This document shows, in pieces, positions 35,992-45,282 of a stretch of DNA of 64,000 bases. The stretch comes from CAWEHU01 sp963808965 (GTDB lineage: Bacteria; Pseudomonadota; Alphaproteobacteria; Acetobacterales; Acetobacteraceae). The stretch lies in contig CAWEHU010000030.1 of the NCBI GenBank assembly GCA_963808965.1, forward strand, positions 124,001 to 188,000. The letters run 5' to 3'. The translations under genes were made by a program, and so were the position numbers. Every line of letters starts with the position of its first letter. Position 1 is the first letter of the stretch. The notes beneath the pieces were generated by a model, which saw only the letters and a program-made list of their open reading frames with translations, was not told the origin of the DNA and did no database searches.

Positions 35992-36486
35992 ATGCGGGAA
36001 CAAACTCTCCTGCTCTGCCTCTTTGCAGCCCTGGCCGGCCCCGCGCTGGCGCAACCAGCGGCGCCCGCCGGGGACGCGTCCAGTCCGGGCGGCGTGGCCG
36101 CGCCGGAAGCACCGGCGCCGGCCGGCGAGGCTGGTCCGGCGCCTTCTCCGGCGCAACGTGAACACACAGCGCGACCCATCGCCAAACCGAGCGCGACCGG
36201 GGAGAACGCCGCCCGCCAAAGCCTGCTTGCCGCGCGAAAAGCTATTGGCGAAGGCCGTTCGCAGCAGGCGTCTCAGTTGCTTACGCGCGCCGAGGCGCAG
36301 CTCCATGCCATGCCGAGAGCCCATGATTCGAGGCAGCAGGCCCGCATCCACACGATTCTGGGCCAAGTTGCGGAGGCTCGTGGCGTGGTGGCGGCCGGAT
36401 ACGATGCCCGCGCCCTCAAGCTGGTGGATGCCGCATTGGCTCGCCTGCCTCCCCGGCCGCCGCACCGCAAAGCCGGGCCGGGGTGA
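35992..36486 (+). CDS. Secreted Ala/Pro-rich hypothetical protein
   Basis: This 164-residue protein has a signal peptide (LLLCLFAALAGPALA, cleavage near residue 20), an Ala/Pro-rich linker to about residue 70, and a predicted helical region from NAARQSLLAARKAIGEGRSQ to LVDAALARLPPR. The helical part is reminiscent of a TPR-like repeat but too short to assign. The start is ATG 35992, with AAGGA 9 bases before it; an ATG at 35983 lies inside the ribosome site. Downstream, the 155 bases before the FkbH-like gene contain no gene I can support. Confidence 0.7.
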   Translation: MREQTLLLCLFAALAGPALAQPAAPAGDASSPGGVAAPEAPAPAGEAGPAPSPAQREHTARPIAKPSATGENAARQSLLAARKAIGEGRSQQASQLLTRAEAQLHAMPRAHDSRQQARIHTILGQVAEARGVVAAGYDARALKLVDAALARLPPRPPHRKAGPG

Positions 36487-36641
36487 AGGGCGGCTACCGG
36501 GACCCCCTCGTTCGCATTTTGGCAATCATTTGGGCGCAAGGCTTCGCGCGCTCTTCGGCTCCTCTCCGGAAGAAAATACTGGAGATTGGGCAGGAGACCT
36601 GATGTCAACCCTAAGTTGAACAAGGGTCAGGTCGAACCAAA

Positions 36642-38546
36642 ATGGCTTTTCCTGAACTCTCCTGGTTGCCCGCCGAGGCAGCCTGGAACGGCACTTTCCA
36701 GGCTGTCGGAAACCAGGCCGACGAGGCCGCCTGGAGCGCCCTCGTCGGTTTGGCGAATAGCCGGATCGATAGCCTCGCCACCATGCGGCTCGACCGCAAG
36801 CTGCGTCAGCTCTTCGGCGAGACGCCGGCTGCCGGTCTGGCCACCAAGCCCGTGCGGCTCGCGGTGCTGGCCTCGTCGACCGCCGACCATTTGTTGCCGG
36901 GACTTCGGGTGGGTGCGCTACGACGCGGGATCTGGCTCGACACCCACATCGGCGACTACGGCCAGTACTCGCGCGAATTGATGGACCGCGGCTCGGCCCT
37001 GCACGCGTACCGGCCCGACGCCGTGCTGTTCGCGCTCGACGCTCACCATCTGCTCGCCAGCTTCGACCCGGCCGAGGACGCCGACGCGGTGGAGCGGAAG
37101 CTCGACCGGCTCTGCGCCGAGATCGCCGGGCACTGGCGGCTGGCGCGGGAGGCGTTCGGCTGCAAAATCGTGCAGCAGACCGCGCTGCCTGTGTTTCCGG
37201 CCCTGTTCGGGAACAACGAGCATCGCCTGCCCGGCTCCCGCGCCCGGCTCATCGGTCGATTGAACGAACGGATGCGCGAATTGGCCGAGGCCGAAGGCGC
37301 GGATCTGCTGGCGCTGGACGCCCGAGCGGCCGAGGACGGGCTGCGTGCGTGGCACGATCCGGCTTTGTGGCATCGCGCCAAGCAGGAGGTGCATCCGGCG
37401 GCGGCGCATGTGTATGGGGACCTGCTCGGCCGGTTACTCGCTGCGCAGCAGGGACGCTCTTATAAGTGTCTCGTCCTCGATCTCGACAACACGCTCTGGG
37501 GCGGTGCGGTCGGAGATGAAGGGCTCGACGGCATCGTGCTCGGTCAGGGGAGCGCGCTCGGCGAGGCCCATGTGGCCTTCCAGCACTACGCGCGTGCCCT
37601 GTCCCGCCGCGGCGTGATCCTGGCGGTCTGCTCGAAGAATGACGAGGCGAACGCGGTCGAGCCGTTCGAGAAGCACCCGGACATGGTGCTGCGGCCCGCG
37701 GACATCGCCTGTTTCGTCGCGAACTGGACCGACAAGGCGGCCAATATCCGCGAGATCGCCCGCCGCCTGAATATCGGTCTCGATTCGCTGGTGTTCGCCG
37801 ACGACAACCCGGCCGAGCGAGCGATCGTACGTCGCGAGCTGCCGATGGTCGCCGTCCCCGAACTGCCGGCGGACCCGGCGCTTTTCGCGTCCTGCATCGC
37901 CGATGCCGGCTATTTCGAGGGAATCCGGCTGACCGGGGAGGATCGGGAACGCACCAGCCAGTATCAGGCCAATCTCCAGCGCGAAAGCGTGATGGCCTCG
38001 GCGACCGATCTCGACGGCTACCTGCGCAGCCTCGACATGGAGGCGCGTTGGAGCCGCTTCGATAAAGTCGGACTGCAACGCGTGGTGCAGCTCATCAACA
38101 AGACGAACCAGTTCAACCTGACGACCCGCCGCACCACCGAGGAAGCGATCAGCGACTTGATCGCGGACCCGCAGGCGCTGACGTTGCAGATCAGGCTGCT
38201 CGACCAGTTCGGCGACAACGGGATCGTCGCCGTCGTCAGCGGCCGCTTCGAGACGGCGAGCACCGACATGCTGATCGAAACCTGGCTCATGAGCTGCCGG
38301 GTGCTCGGCCGGGGTCTGGAGCAGACCACGCTCAACCTGATCGTCACGGAGTCGAAGCGCTTGGGTGCGCACCGGCTGATCGGCGAGTACCGGCCCACCG
38401 CCAAGAACGGGATGGTGCGGCAACACTACGCGCGGCTGGGCTTCAGTCCCGTCGCCGAGCTGGAAGGCGGGGTGACGCGATGGGAACTGGAGCTGGGCAG
38501 CTACGAGCCCAAGCCCACTTTCATCCGCACCGTCGCAGCTGCTTGA
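36642..38546 (+). CDS. FkbH-like HAD-IIIC phosphatase/acyl-carrier loader
   Basis: FkbH-type enzymes take 1,3-bisphosphoglycerate, transfer the glyceryl group to an acyl carrier protein and remove the phosphate. The 634-residue protein has an N-terminal SGNH-like region, then the HAD catalytic motif CLVLDLDNTLWGGAVGDEG (aspartates near 280 and 282). ILAVCSKNDEANAVEPFEKH, LDSLVFADDNPAERAIVRRE and a C-terminal GNAT-like region with NKTNQFNLTTRRTTEEAI and ARLGFSPVAELEGG follow. This is the full-length FkbH architecture. It starts a same-strand run with VOC, acyl carrier and MBOAT genes. I infer that it charges the neighbouring carrier protein, most simply with a glyceryl group; the actual acyl group is unproven. 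Confidence 0.88.
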   Translation: MAFPELSWLPAEAAWNGTFQAVGNQADEAAWSALVGLANSRIDSLATMRLDRKLRQLFGETPAAGLATKPVRLAVLASSTADHLLPGLRVGALRRGIWLDTHIGDYGQYSRELMDRGSALHAYRPDAVLFALDAHHLLASFDPAEDADAVERKLDRLCAEIAGHWRLAREAFGCKIVQQTALPVFPALFGNNEHRLPGSRARLIGRLNERMRELAEAEGADLLALDARAAEDGLRAWHDPALWHRAKQEVHPAAAHVYGDLLGRLLAAQQGRSYKCLVLDLDNTLWGGAVGDEGLDGIVLGQGSALGEAHVAFQHYARALSRRGVILAVCSKNDEANAVEPFEKHPDMVLRPADIACFVANWTDKAANIREIARRLNIGLDSLVFADDNPAERAIVRRELPMVAVPELPADPALFASCIADAGYFEGIRLTGEDRERTSQYQANLQRESVMASATDLDGYLRSLDMEARWSRFDKVGLQRVVQLINKTNQFNLTTRRTTEEAISDLIADPQALTLQIRLLDQFGDNGIVAVVSGRFETASTDMLIETWLMSCRVLGRGLEQTTLNLIVTESKRLGAHRLIGEYRPTAKNGMVRQHYARLGFSPVAELEGGVTRWELELGSYEPKPTFIRTVAAA

Positions 38547-38559
38547 GGCTCGACCGGTC

Positions 38560-39018
38560 GTGAAATTCGATCATCTGGGCGTTGTCGTGAGCGATCTGCC
38601 CGCCGGAAGGCGGCTGCTCGGCGCATCCGTCGGGATCGCCCAATGGACCCGCGAATACGAAGATCCTTTGCAGGACGTGTACGCGCAATTCGGCCGCTGC
38701 GCATCCGGGATTTGCTACGAACTCATCGCGCCCCGCTCGCCGGCAAGCCCGATCGCGCGCGCCCTCGCCAGCAAGGTGAACGTACTCAATCACGTCGCTT
38801 ATCTGGTGGAAGATATCGGACGCGAAGCCGAGCGGCTGCTGGCCGCGGATTTCGTCGCCATATCGGAAGCGAAGCCCGCCGTCGCGTTCGAGCATCGCAA
38901 GATCCAGTTCTTCGTGTCCCGCGCGCGCTTCATGATCGAGCTCATCGAGGCGCCTTGGCACGAGCATGAATTCCGCTCGCTCGCGGATCAGGTGGCCGGG
39001 GCCGCGGCCCAGGCCTAG
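38560..39018 (+). CDS. VOC-fold (glyoxalase/epimerase-like) protein
   Basis: This 152-residue vicinal-oxygen-chelate protein starts at GTG 38560. It begins VKFDHLGVVVSDLPAGRRLL (first metal-histidine strand) and has ICYELIAPRSPASPIARAL, LNHVAYLVEDIGREAERL and a final strand MIELIEAPWHEHEF with a candidate acidic ligand. The pattern is closest to methylmalonyl-CoA epimerase-like and carrier-associated VOC proteins found beside FkbH homologues. It lies 13 bases after the FkbH-like gene and 30 before the carrier protein. Epimerisation or rearrangement of the carrier-bound acyl group is a reasonable but unproven role. Confidence 0.8.
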   Translation: MKFDHLGVVVSDLPAGRRLLGASVGIAQWTREYEDPLQDVYAQFGRCASGICYELIAPRSPASPIARALASKVNVLNHVAYLVEDIGREAERLLAADFVAISEAKPAVAFEHRKIQFFVSRARFMIELIEAPWHEHEFRSLADQVAGAAAQA

Positions 39019-39048
39019 CACTCACCCTCACCGACAAAGGTAACAGAC

Positions 39049-39300
39049 ATGAACGATGCGGCGATCTACGAAACGCTGAACCATATCTTCCGTGAAACGC
39101 TGGGCAACGATTCGCTGGCGCTCACGCCGCAAACCACAGCGGACGACATTCCGGAATGGGACTCGATGAACCACATCTTCCTCGTCGTCGAGGTCGAGCG
39201 CAGCTTCGGCGTGAAATTCCAGACGGCGGAAATGGAAGAGCTGAAGGATGTCGGCGAACTCGTCCAGCTCATCCGGTCCAAGCTCGTGAAGGCTGCCTGA
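39049..39300 (+). CDS. Acyl carrier protein
   Basis: This 83-residue carrier protein has the phosphopantetheine attachment motif EWDSMNHIFLVVEVER, with the modified serine near residue 39. FGVKFQTAEMEELKDVGELV is the conserved helix III/IV region. The DSM motif and short length resemble stand-alone carriers of FkbJ or DltC type rather than fatty-acid AcpP (DSLDTVEL). Between a loader (FkbH-like) and a membrane O-acyltransferase, it is the natural shuttle of the acyl group to the membrane. The start is ATG 39049, preceded by AAAGG. Confidence 0.92.
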   Translation: MNDAAIYETLNHIFRETLGNDSLALTPQTTADDIPEWDSMNHIFLVVEVERSFGVKFQTAEMEELKDVGELVQLIRSKLVKAA

Positions 39301-39337
39301 GAGCTCTCCAGCAAACATTCGGCAAAGGCGGCGCGAC

Positions 39338-40878
39338 TTGCTGTTCAATTCGTACATCTTCATCTTCGGTTTCCTGCCGCTTGCCCTGCTAGGATTCTAC
39401 GCCGCGGCGCGCGTCGGGCCGCGGCTGGCCGGGGCGTGGCTCGCGCTCGCCTCGGTCGCCTTCTACGCCTGGTGGAATCCGCCCTTCGTCGCGCTTCTGC
39501 TGGGCTCGATCGCGTTCAATTACGGCACCGGCCACCTGATCGCGATGACCGTGAAACGCGCCCGGCTGCAAAGCGCGCTGCTGGCGCTCGGGGTCGCGTG
39601 CAATGTCGGGGTGCTGGTGTGGTTCAAGGACCTTGTACGCGCTGCTCGGCTTCCTGCGTACGTACGGCGTGCTGGATTTGCCTTTCAGCGACGTCATCCT
39701 GCCGCTCGGCATCTCCTTCTTCACGTTCACCCAGATCGGGTATCTGGTGGATGTGAAGCAGGGCGTTGCGAAGGATCGCGGGCTGCTGAACTACATCCTG
39801 TTCGTGACCTTCTTCCCGCACCTGATCGCGGGTCCGATCCTGCACAACCGCGAGATGATGCCACAATTCGCCGACCGGAGCACTTACCAGATCTCCAGCC
39901 GCAACTTCGCGGTGGGCACGACGATCTTCGTGATCGGACTCCTCAAAAAGTGCGTTCTCGCTGATCCGCTCTCCGCGACCGTGCAGGCCGGCTTCGGTCA
40001 TCCCGAGAGTCTCTGGGTTCGGTGCGGCCTGGTACTCGGTGCTGTGCTATTCGTTCCAGCTCTATTTCGACTTTTCCGGCTACTCGGACATGGCGATCGG
40101 GCTTGCCCGCATGTTCAACGTGCGGTTTCCTCTAAACTTCAACTCGCCCTACAAGGCGACTGGGATCATTGACTATTGGCAGCGTTTCCACATGACGCTG
40201 ACCCGGTATCTGACCTTGTACCTGTTCAGCCCGATGGCGCTCTGGGTCACGCGGCGCCGGGCGGCGAAAGGGATGGATGTCTCGCGTCGGGCGAGTGCGA
40301 GCTTCGGCGGGTTTTCCAGCATGGTCCTGATCCCGACCATGATCACGATGACCCTCGCCGGCGTGTGGCACGGCGCGGGGATGCAGTTTCTCGTCTTTGG
40401 GATGCTGCACGGGGCCTATATCGTGATCAATCACGCTTGGCGGATTTTCGGCGGCAAGCGTGCCCAGGCGGACGGCCCTCTGATCCACGTTTCCTATGTG
40501 CTGCTGACCTATCTCTGCGCTTGCATCGGCTTCGTGTTCTTTCGCGCTGCTTCGCTGGACGGCGCCCTGCAGCTCCTGGCCGGCATGGCCGGGCTGCACG
40601 GGGCCGGGTTCGCGCTGCCCGCGCCGGGCATCGAGACCCTGAAGTTCGCATGGGAGCTTGTTTGGTTCGCGTTCCTATACTGCATCGTCTGGGGCATGCC
40701 GAACACGCAGCAGATCATGGCGAAGTACGAGCCGGCGCTCGGCCGGGTGCAGCCAGGCCCGCTGCCTTGGCTGCGCTGGCGCATGAGCTTGCCCTGGGCA
40801 GTGGCGTTCGGTTTCGCCGCTCTCGCAGGCGTGCTCTCGATCGGCGGCACAACCGAGTTCCTGTATTTCCAATTCTGA
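39338..40878 (+). CDS. MBOAT family O-acyltransferase, two frame breaks
   Basis: Membrane-bound O-acyltransferases of the DltB/AlgI type pass acyl groups from the cytosol across the inner membrane to an extracytoplasmic acceptor. From TTG 39338 the protein reads LLFNSYIFIFGFLPLALL. The frame is lost near TT 39633-39634, resumes with LYALLGFLRTYGV and DVILPLGISFFTFTQIGYL, is lost again at GGG 40015-40017, and resumes with FGAAWYSVLCYSFQLYFDFS. The core NFNSPYKATGIIDYWQRFHM and the catalytic histidine region TLAGVWHGAGMQFLVFGMLH are present. Two single-base insertions explain the breaks; repaired length is about 512 residues with about 11 hydrophobic segments. It follows the carrier protein gene. 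Confidence 0.9.
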
Positions 40879-40993
40879 GCGAAGCCACGACCATGCCAAA
40901 GCCCGAGTGCCTCCCCAGTCAGACTGGATCGCGGAGCACGCATGCGCCATACTGGGCCAGTCAAATCTCTGGCGCGGGCCGGCCTGAAAAAAG

Positions 40994-42139
40994 ATGAAAT
41001 CTCCTCTGATCGCTCCGCTGACCAGCGTACGAGGAATTGCGGCCTGGTGGGTGGTTTTCTACCATTTTCGGGAACACCTGCCGCTCGGCCCTAGCGGTCT
41101 GCCCTTCTTTGTGGCCGGGCAAGGCTATCTCGCGGTCGACCTGTTCTTCGTCCTCAGCGGTTTCGTCATCCAGCTCAATTACGGACCCTCGCTTTCTCGC
41201 CTTTCCGCGAGCGCCGTCAGACGTTTTGCCGTGGCGAGATTCGCGAGGGTGTATCCCTTGCACTTAGTCGTCAGTTTGATCTTTCTCGTCACCCCGATCG
41301 CGCTATGGGTGCACGTCGGAGACTGGGACCCCTCGGATCGACACGACTGGGTTTACTACATAGCAAGTCTGTTTCTGGTGCAGAACTGGGGCTTCCTGCA
41401 TCGCCTCGCCTGGAACGTCCCCGCGTGGTCGATCAGCACGGAATTTGGAGCGTATCTTCTGTTTCCGCCGGCGGCCTATCTCGCCAGCCGGCTGATTCGC
41501 CACCGGGCGACCGCGCTAGTCTGGATAGGCGGGTGCTTGCTGATCTTGGCCGTAGCATTTTGGGGGGCGGGCCTTCCCTCGCTCGGCAGTGACATCACCA
41601 CGTTTGGCCTCCCTCGTTGCGTCTTGGAGTTCGTTGCGGGCGTGGGCTTGGGCCGGGCGTTTCTGTTGTTTGGCCCGCCCGGGCGAGGGACGCAGCGTGC
41701 CTTGCTCGTGCTTGCGGTGGCCGCGATAGCGGCCCGATTTAGCGCGGGCGTTCCTGATTACATCTCCATGCCGCCCGCGTTCGCGATGCTGATTTTTGCC
41801 TTCACCGCCCGGGGGGGCATCGTCGTTCGCGCCCTGAGCGCGCGGAGCCTGATCTATCTCGGCAACATCTGGTACGCGACTTATTTGTGCCACTTCTTCT
41901 TCAAGGATTGGGTCGGCTTCCTGGTCATCCAGCCCGGCGTGCCGGCATGGATTATTTGGGGCGCGTATTTGGGGGTGGTCTTCATCGCCTCCGCGGTGCT
42001 CCACAAATGGGTCGAGCTGCGCGCTCGGTCCGTCGTCATTCGATATGCGGACAAGCATTGGAAGAGCCGCGCCGGTTCTTTACCGAAGCTTCACTCGGAT
42101 CGCGTTTCTGGCGGCAAGCAGGACACCCTCAAGGCCTAA
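40994..42139 (+). CDS. Acyltransferase family 3 membrane protein (OafA/YrhL-like)
   Basis: This 381-residue polytopic protein of the acyltransferase-3 family usually O-acetylates exopolysaccharide, LPS or peptidoglycan sugars. N-terminal APLTSVRGIAAWWVVFYHF holds the conserved Arg and His. GYLAVDLFFVLSGFVIQLNY and RRFAVARFARVYPLH are the next family blocks, and about ten hydrophobic helices follow, with YLGNIWYATYLCHFFFKDW in the last third. No SGNH domain is fused; a separate SGNH-like gene follows. The codon use has more A/T-ending codons than its neighbours, which hints at later acquisition. Confidence 0.87.
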   Translation: MKSPLIAPLTSVRGIAAWWVVFYHFREHLPLGPSGLPFFVAGQGYLAVDLFFVLSGFVIQLNYGPSLSRLSASAVRRFAVARFARVYPLHLVVSLIFLVTPIALWVHVGDWDPSDRHDWVYYIASLFLVQNWGFLHRLAWNVPAWSISTEFGAYLLFPPAAYLASRLIRHRATALVWIGGCLLILAVAFWGAGLPSLGSDITTFGLPRCVLEFVAGVGLGRAFLLFGPPGRGTQRALLVLAVAAIAARFSAGVPDYISMPPAFAMLIFAFTARGGIVVRALSARSLIYLGNIWYATYLCHFFFKDWVGFLVIQPGVPAWIIWGAYLGVVFIASAVLHKWVELRARSVVIRYADKHWKSRAGSLPKLHSDRVSGGKQDTLKA

Positions 42140-42189
42140 GTCCGGCCGGCCCGCAATCGCTATATTCATCTTAGACATTGGAGGCACGC

Positions 42190-43290
42190 GTGAGCTCCTC
42201 GTGTTCTCGTCTCACCGTGAACGTGTCGGCGCAAGGCCGGGAGGCCGGGAGGGATTACCTCGCTTGTCTCGCCGTCGTGATGCTCGCCGGGTTGGCCGCG
42301 ACCTGGCTGTGGGTTGCTGCGGCACCGATCGCCTTCCTGGACAGCGAGTACCCGTTCTGGAAAGCCAAGCTCAGCCTGCTGCGCGGGTGCGACATCGGTT
42401 CGATCCTGGTTGTGGGCGACTCCCGCGCCGCGACCGACATCGTCCCGCGGGTTCTGCCGGGGAAAGCCACGAACCTGGCCATCGGCGGCGCGCAGCCGGT
42501 GGAAAGCTATTTCGCGGTGAAACACGCTCTGGAGTGCCCCAGCCCGCCGCAGCGCGTGGTCATCTCGCACAGCATCGGTCATTTCGCCCGGCCCGACACG
42601 TTCTGGAACCGGTCCGTCCGGTTCGGCTTCCTGGGCTACGACGATCTACAGGATATCTACGCGACATCGCGCCGGCTCAATGATTTCTCGGTTTACGGCG
42701 CGAACGACGACGGGCTGCCGCCTGCCTTTCGGCATTGGCTCTACGCTGTCCGATTCCCGGCTCCGTATTTCGCCAGCCTCGTAAGAAGCGGGCTGTTCCT
42801 CCGCTACTGGGACAATCGCGCGGCGCTCACGCGCGCACTGGACGAGCGTGGCCACTATTTCTTCGGGACCGAGGCCGGGTCCGACACCGTGACATCGGAA
42901 GCCCGGCTGCGCGTCTTCCAACCGACTCCGGTCGTCGACCACTATTTCGATGCGATGCTCGCGCTTTTGCACCAACGGGGCATCCCGGTCGATTTCGTGA
43001 CGGCGCCCATCAATGAGGCCACCTCCTCGGAGATGGACCCCAACGTACGCAAGAATTTCTCCGAGTACCTGCAGAGCTACGCGGAGCGGTATCCGAATTT
43101 GCGGATCATAGGCGAGACCATACCCTCCTGGCCGAACAAGTTTTTCGGAGACACGTTCTTGCACATGAACCCGAGCGGGGCGGATCGCTTCAGCCGGCGT
43201 CTCGCATCCTGCCTGCGAGATGGCCCGCACACGGGGTCCTGCGATCTGCAATGGAATCCCGAGATCCAGACGGGGAGTCTGGAAAGATGA
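42190..43290 (+). CDS. SGNH-like membrane-anchored protein (DltD/AlgX-type topology)
   Basis: This 366-residue protein has a single N-terminal membrane helix (about residues 23-46) and a large extracytoplasmic domain. SGNH blocks are visible: ILVVGDSRAATDI (block I serine near 78), LAIGGAQPVESYF (Gly block), and near the C-terminus FFGDTFLHMNPSGADRFS with the Asp/His pair. It resembles DltD, AlgJ/X and PatB-type proteins that work with MBOATs, but I cannot place it in a named family. The start is GTG 42190, preceded by GGAGG; the frame opens at 42178. Its stop TGA overlaps an ATG of the methyltransferase frame. Confidence 0.75.
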   Translation: MSSSCSRLTVNVSAQGREAGRDYLACLAVVMLAGLAATWLWVAAAPIAFLDSEYPFWKAKLSLLRGCDIGSILVVGDSRAATDIVPRVLPGKATNLAIGGAQPVESYFAVKHALECPSPPQRVVISHSIGHFARPDTFWNRSVRFGFLGYDDLQDIYATSRRLNDFSVYGANDDGLPPAFRHWLYAVRFPAPYFASLVRSGLFLRYWDNRAALTRALDERGHYFFGTEAGSDTVTSEARLRVFQPTPVVDHYFDAMLALLHQRGIPVDFVTAPINEATSSEMDPNVRKNFSEYLQSYAERYPNLRIIGETIPSWPNKFFGDTFLHMNPSGADRFSRRLASCLRDGPHTGSCDLQWNPEIQTGSLER

Positions 43291-43376
43291 CGGTCGCGGC
43301 AGCGGCCCGGCCCTCGTGCGTGGAAAGCTTCCATGTCGCCGAGGCCACTCACCCAAGCTCTCACGGAGAAACACTG

Positions 43377-44198
43377 ATGCAGACGGCCGTCATGGCGCGC
43401 CCAAGAAACGACGACGCCGCGGTCCTGGCGCCGCCTTCCAGCCCGGTCGAGCTCTATCTCGATCTGCTGAAACGCTCGCTCAGCAATACGCTGTTCGCGC
43501 CGGAACCCGACGCCGATGAGGAGCTTGAGGCGCGCTATGTCGCCGGCTTCATCCAGCACTACATCAACGGCGCGGCGGTCTCCATGCTGCCGATCGCGCG
43601 GTTCAACAATTTGCAGACCTGCGTGCTGGACGTGATCGCACGCGGGGTTCCGGGCGATCTGATCGAGACCGGCGTGTGGCGCGGCGGCGCCACCATCTTC
43701 ATGCGCGCCATTCTCAAGGCCCGCGGAGTCACGGACCGTACCGTGTGGGTCGCCAACTCCTTCGAGGGTCTGCCGGAGCCCGATGCCGACAAGTTCCCGG
43801 TCGAGGCGAAGGCCCACAACGGCCCGATGATGACGAAAGCCTACAACCACTTCGCCGTCGGTATCGAAGACGTGCAACGGAACTTCCGCGCCTTCGGCAT
43901 GCTCGATGGGCAGGTGCGTTTTCTCAAGGGCTGGTTCAAGGACACGCTGCCGACCGCGCCGATCGAGAGGATCGCCGTGATGCGGCTCGACGGTGACTAC
44001 TACGAGTCGACGATGGACGGACTGGTGAACCTGTACGACAAGCTCTCCGTCGGCGGCTATGCCATCATCGACGATTACGGCGAGGATACCTGGACCTACT
44101 GCCGCAAGGCCGTGGATGATTTCAGGACGGCGCGCGGAATCACCGACCCGATGATCCGCGTCGATTCCAAGTGCTACTACTGGCAACGGACACGCTGA
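43377..44198 (+). CDS. TylF/MycF family O-methyltransferase
   Basis: This is an S-adenosylmethionine- and metal-dependent methyltransferase of the macrocin O-methyltransferase family. The core reads ARFNNLQTCVLDVIARGVPG, DLIETGVWRGGATIFMRAIL (SAM-binding), VWVANSFEGLPEPDADKFP, VRFLKGWFKDTLPTAPIERI, MRLDGDYYESTMDGLVNLYD (metal aspartates) and YAIIDDYGEDTWTYCRKAVD. ATG 43377, with ACGGAG upstream, gives 273 residues. An earlier ATG at 43287 overlaps the preceding stop as ATGA and would add 30 residues of uncertain value. It is the last gene of the acyl-transfer run and faces the radical SAM gene. It may methylate a sugar or the carrier-derived acyl group. Confidence 0.88.
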   Translation: MQTAVMARPRNDDAAVLAPPSSPVELYLDLLKRSLSNTLFAPEPDADEELEARYVAGFIQHYINGAAVSMLPIARFNNLQTCVLDVIARGVPGDLIETGVWRGGATIFMRAILKARGVTDRTVWVANSFEGLPEPDADKFPVEAKAHNGPMMTKAYNHFAVGIEDVQRNFRAFGMLDGQVRFLKGWFKDTLPTAPIERIAVMRLDGDYYESTMDGLVNLYDKLSVGGYAIIDDYGEDTWTYCRKAVDDFRTARGITDPMIRVDSKCYYWQRTR

Positions 44199-44205
44199 AC
44201 GCCAT

Positions 44206-45186
44206 TCACCCGCGGCTGCAGGCGGCGCCGCCCAGCACGCAGAAGGCCGCGCAATGCGGGTGGTTGAGCGGCACCGCGCCGCTCGCCTCCGCCAGCGTGG
44301 CCCCCAGCTCGAATCTCTGATCGTACGGCAGCAGGGTGCAGGCCAGCACCGCCGCGCGCTCCGCACCCTTTCGCCGCACCACCATCCGCGAGGTCGCGCA
44401 CATGACACTGTCCGGGGTGCGGCCGAGAATGCCCCAACAGGAATCCGTGATCTCCGGCACATCCCGGCTCGCGTCCATCTCGGGGAAGATCATGAGCCGC
44501 ACCGGGTCATAGGCGTCGATCGGGACGCCAAGCTCTGCAAATAACGCCGCAAAGCCGGCGCGAATTTGGCCCTCGGGTTCCTTCGTCAGCCGCCGACTCG
44601 CCACATGGACCTCGAACCCCTCGCGAACGAGCCACAGAAGTCCGTCCACCGTCGGTTCCCAACTCCGCAAGCCGCGCTCCGCTTCGTGGACCGCTCGCGT
44701 GTAGTGGTCGACCGACACTCGGAGCGTGAGGCGGGCGCCGTATCGCTCCCTAGCGCGCACAGCTCGGAACGCCGCTTGCGCAACGGCTTCATCGCATTCG
44801 TCAGAACCAGCGCGTCCAGCCCACGGGCGAGCACATCCTCGAGCATCCCAGGCAATTCGGGGTTCATGAAGGGCTCGCCGCCGGTGAAGCCGATCAAGCG
44901 GGTCCGCAGGCGATCCCGGGCGATCTCGTCGAGGAAGGCGCGGACCTCGGCACGGCTCAGATAGGCGAGGCGGTCGTTGCGCGGCGATGACTCGATGTAG
45001 CAATTCTGGCAAGTGAGGTTGCATAGCGTTCCGGTGTTGAACCAGAGCGTTTCCAAGCGGGATAGCCGGACCCGTGCGCGAGGCCTCGCCCTTGGCCGTC
45101 CGGAGCGGGTCCTGGAACTTGCCTGGGGCGAGCGGGCGGGCTTCGGCGCATGCCGGCAGATCCATTGAGGCGTCCTTCGCTGCCAT
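44206..45186 (-). CDS. Radical SAM protein, two frame breaks
   Basis: This is a radical S-adenosylmethionine enzyme with the 4Fe-4S motif TGTLCNLTCQNCYIESSPRN (CxxxCxxC). LIGFTGGEPFMNPELPGML holds the GGE motif, and VLTNAMKPLRKRRSEL follows. Downstream LTLRVSVDHYTRAVHEAERG, DSVMCATSRMVVRRKG and the Cys-rich end NHPHCAAFCVLGGAACS suggest an extra cluster-binding region. The frame shifts at CCC 45071-45073 (one base extra) and CCC 44748-44750 (one missing), so the net frame is restored; about 326 residues result from ATG 45186. It converges on the TylF-type gene with 7 bases between stops. Substrate unknown. Confidence 0.84.
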   Translation of the reverse strand: MAAKDASMDLPACAEARPLAPGKFQDPLRTAKGEASRTGPAIPLGNALVQHRNAMQPHLPELLHRVIAAQRPPRLSEPCRGPRLPRRDRPGSPADPLDRLHRRRALHEPRIAWDARGCARPWAGRAGSDECDEAVAQAAFRAVRARERYGARLTLRVSVDHYTRAVHEAERGLRSWEPTVDGLLWLVREGFEVHVASRRLTKEPEGQIRAGFAALFAELGVPIDAYDPVRLMIFPEMDASRDVPEITDSCWGILGRTPDSVMCATSRMVVRRKGAERAAVLACTLLPYDQRFELGATLAEASGAVPLNHPHCAAFCVLGGAACSRG

Positions 45187-45282
45187 CCCGGCATATGGCG
45201 GCAGCGCCGGCCCCTGCAATCCGGGCCGCCGTGCGGGATTGCTGAGCGAGGGAGGGACCGAACGGATTTCGCTCTTGCCCGA

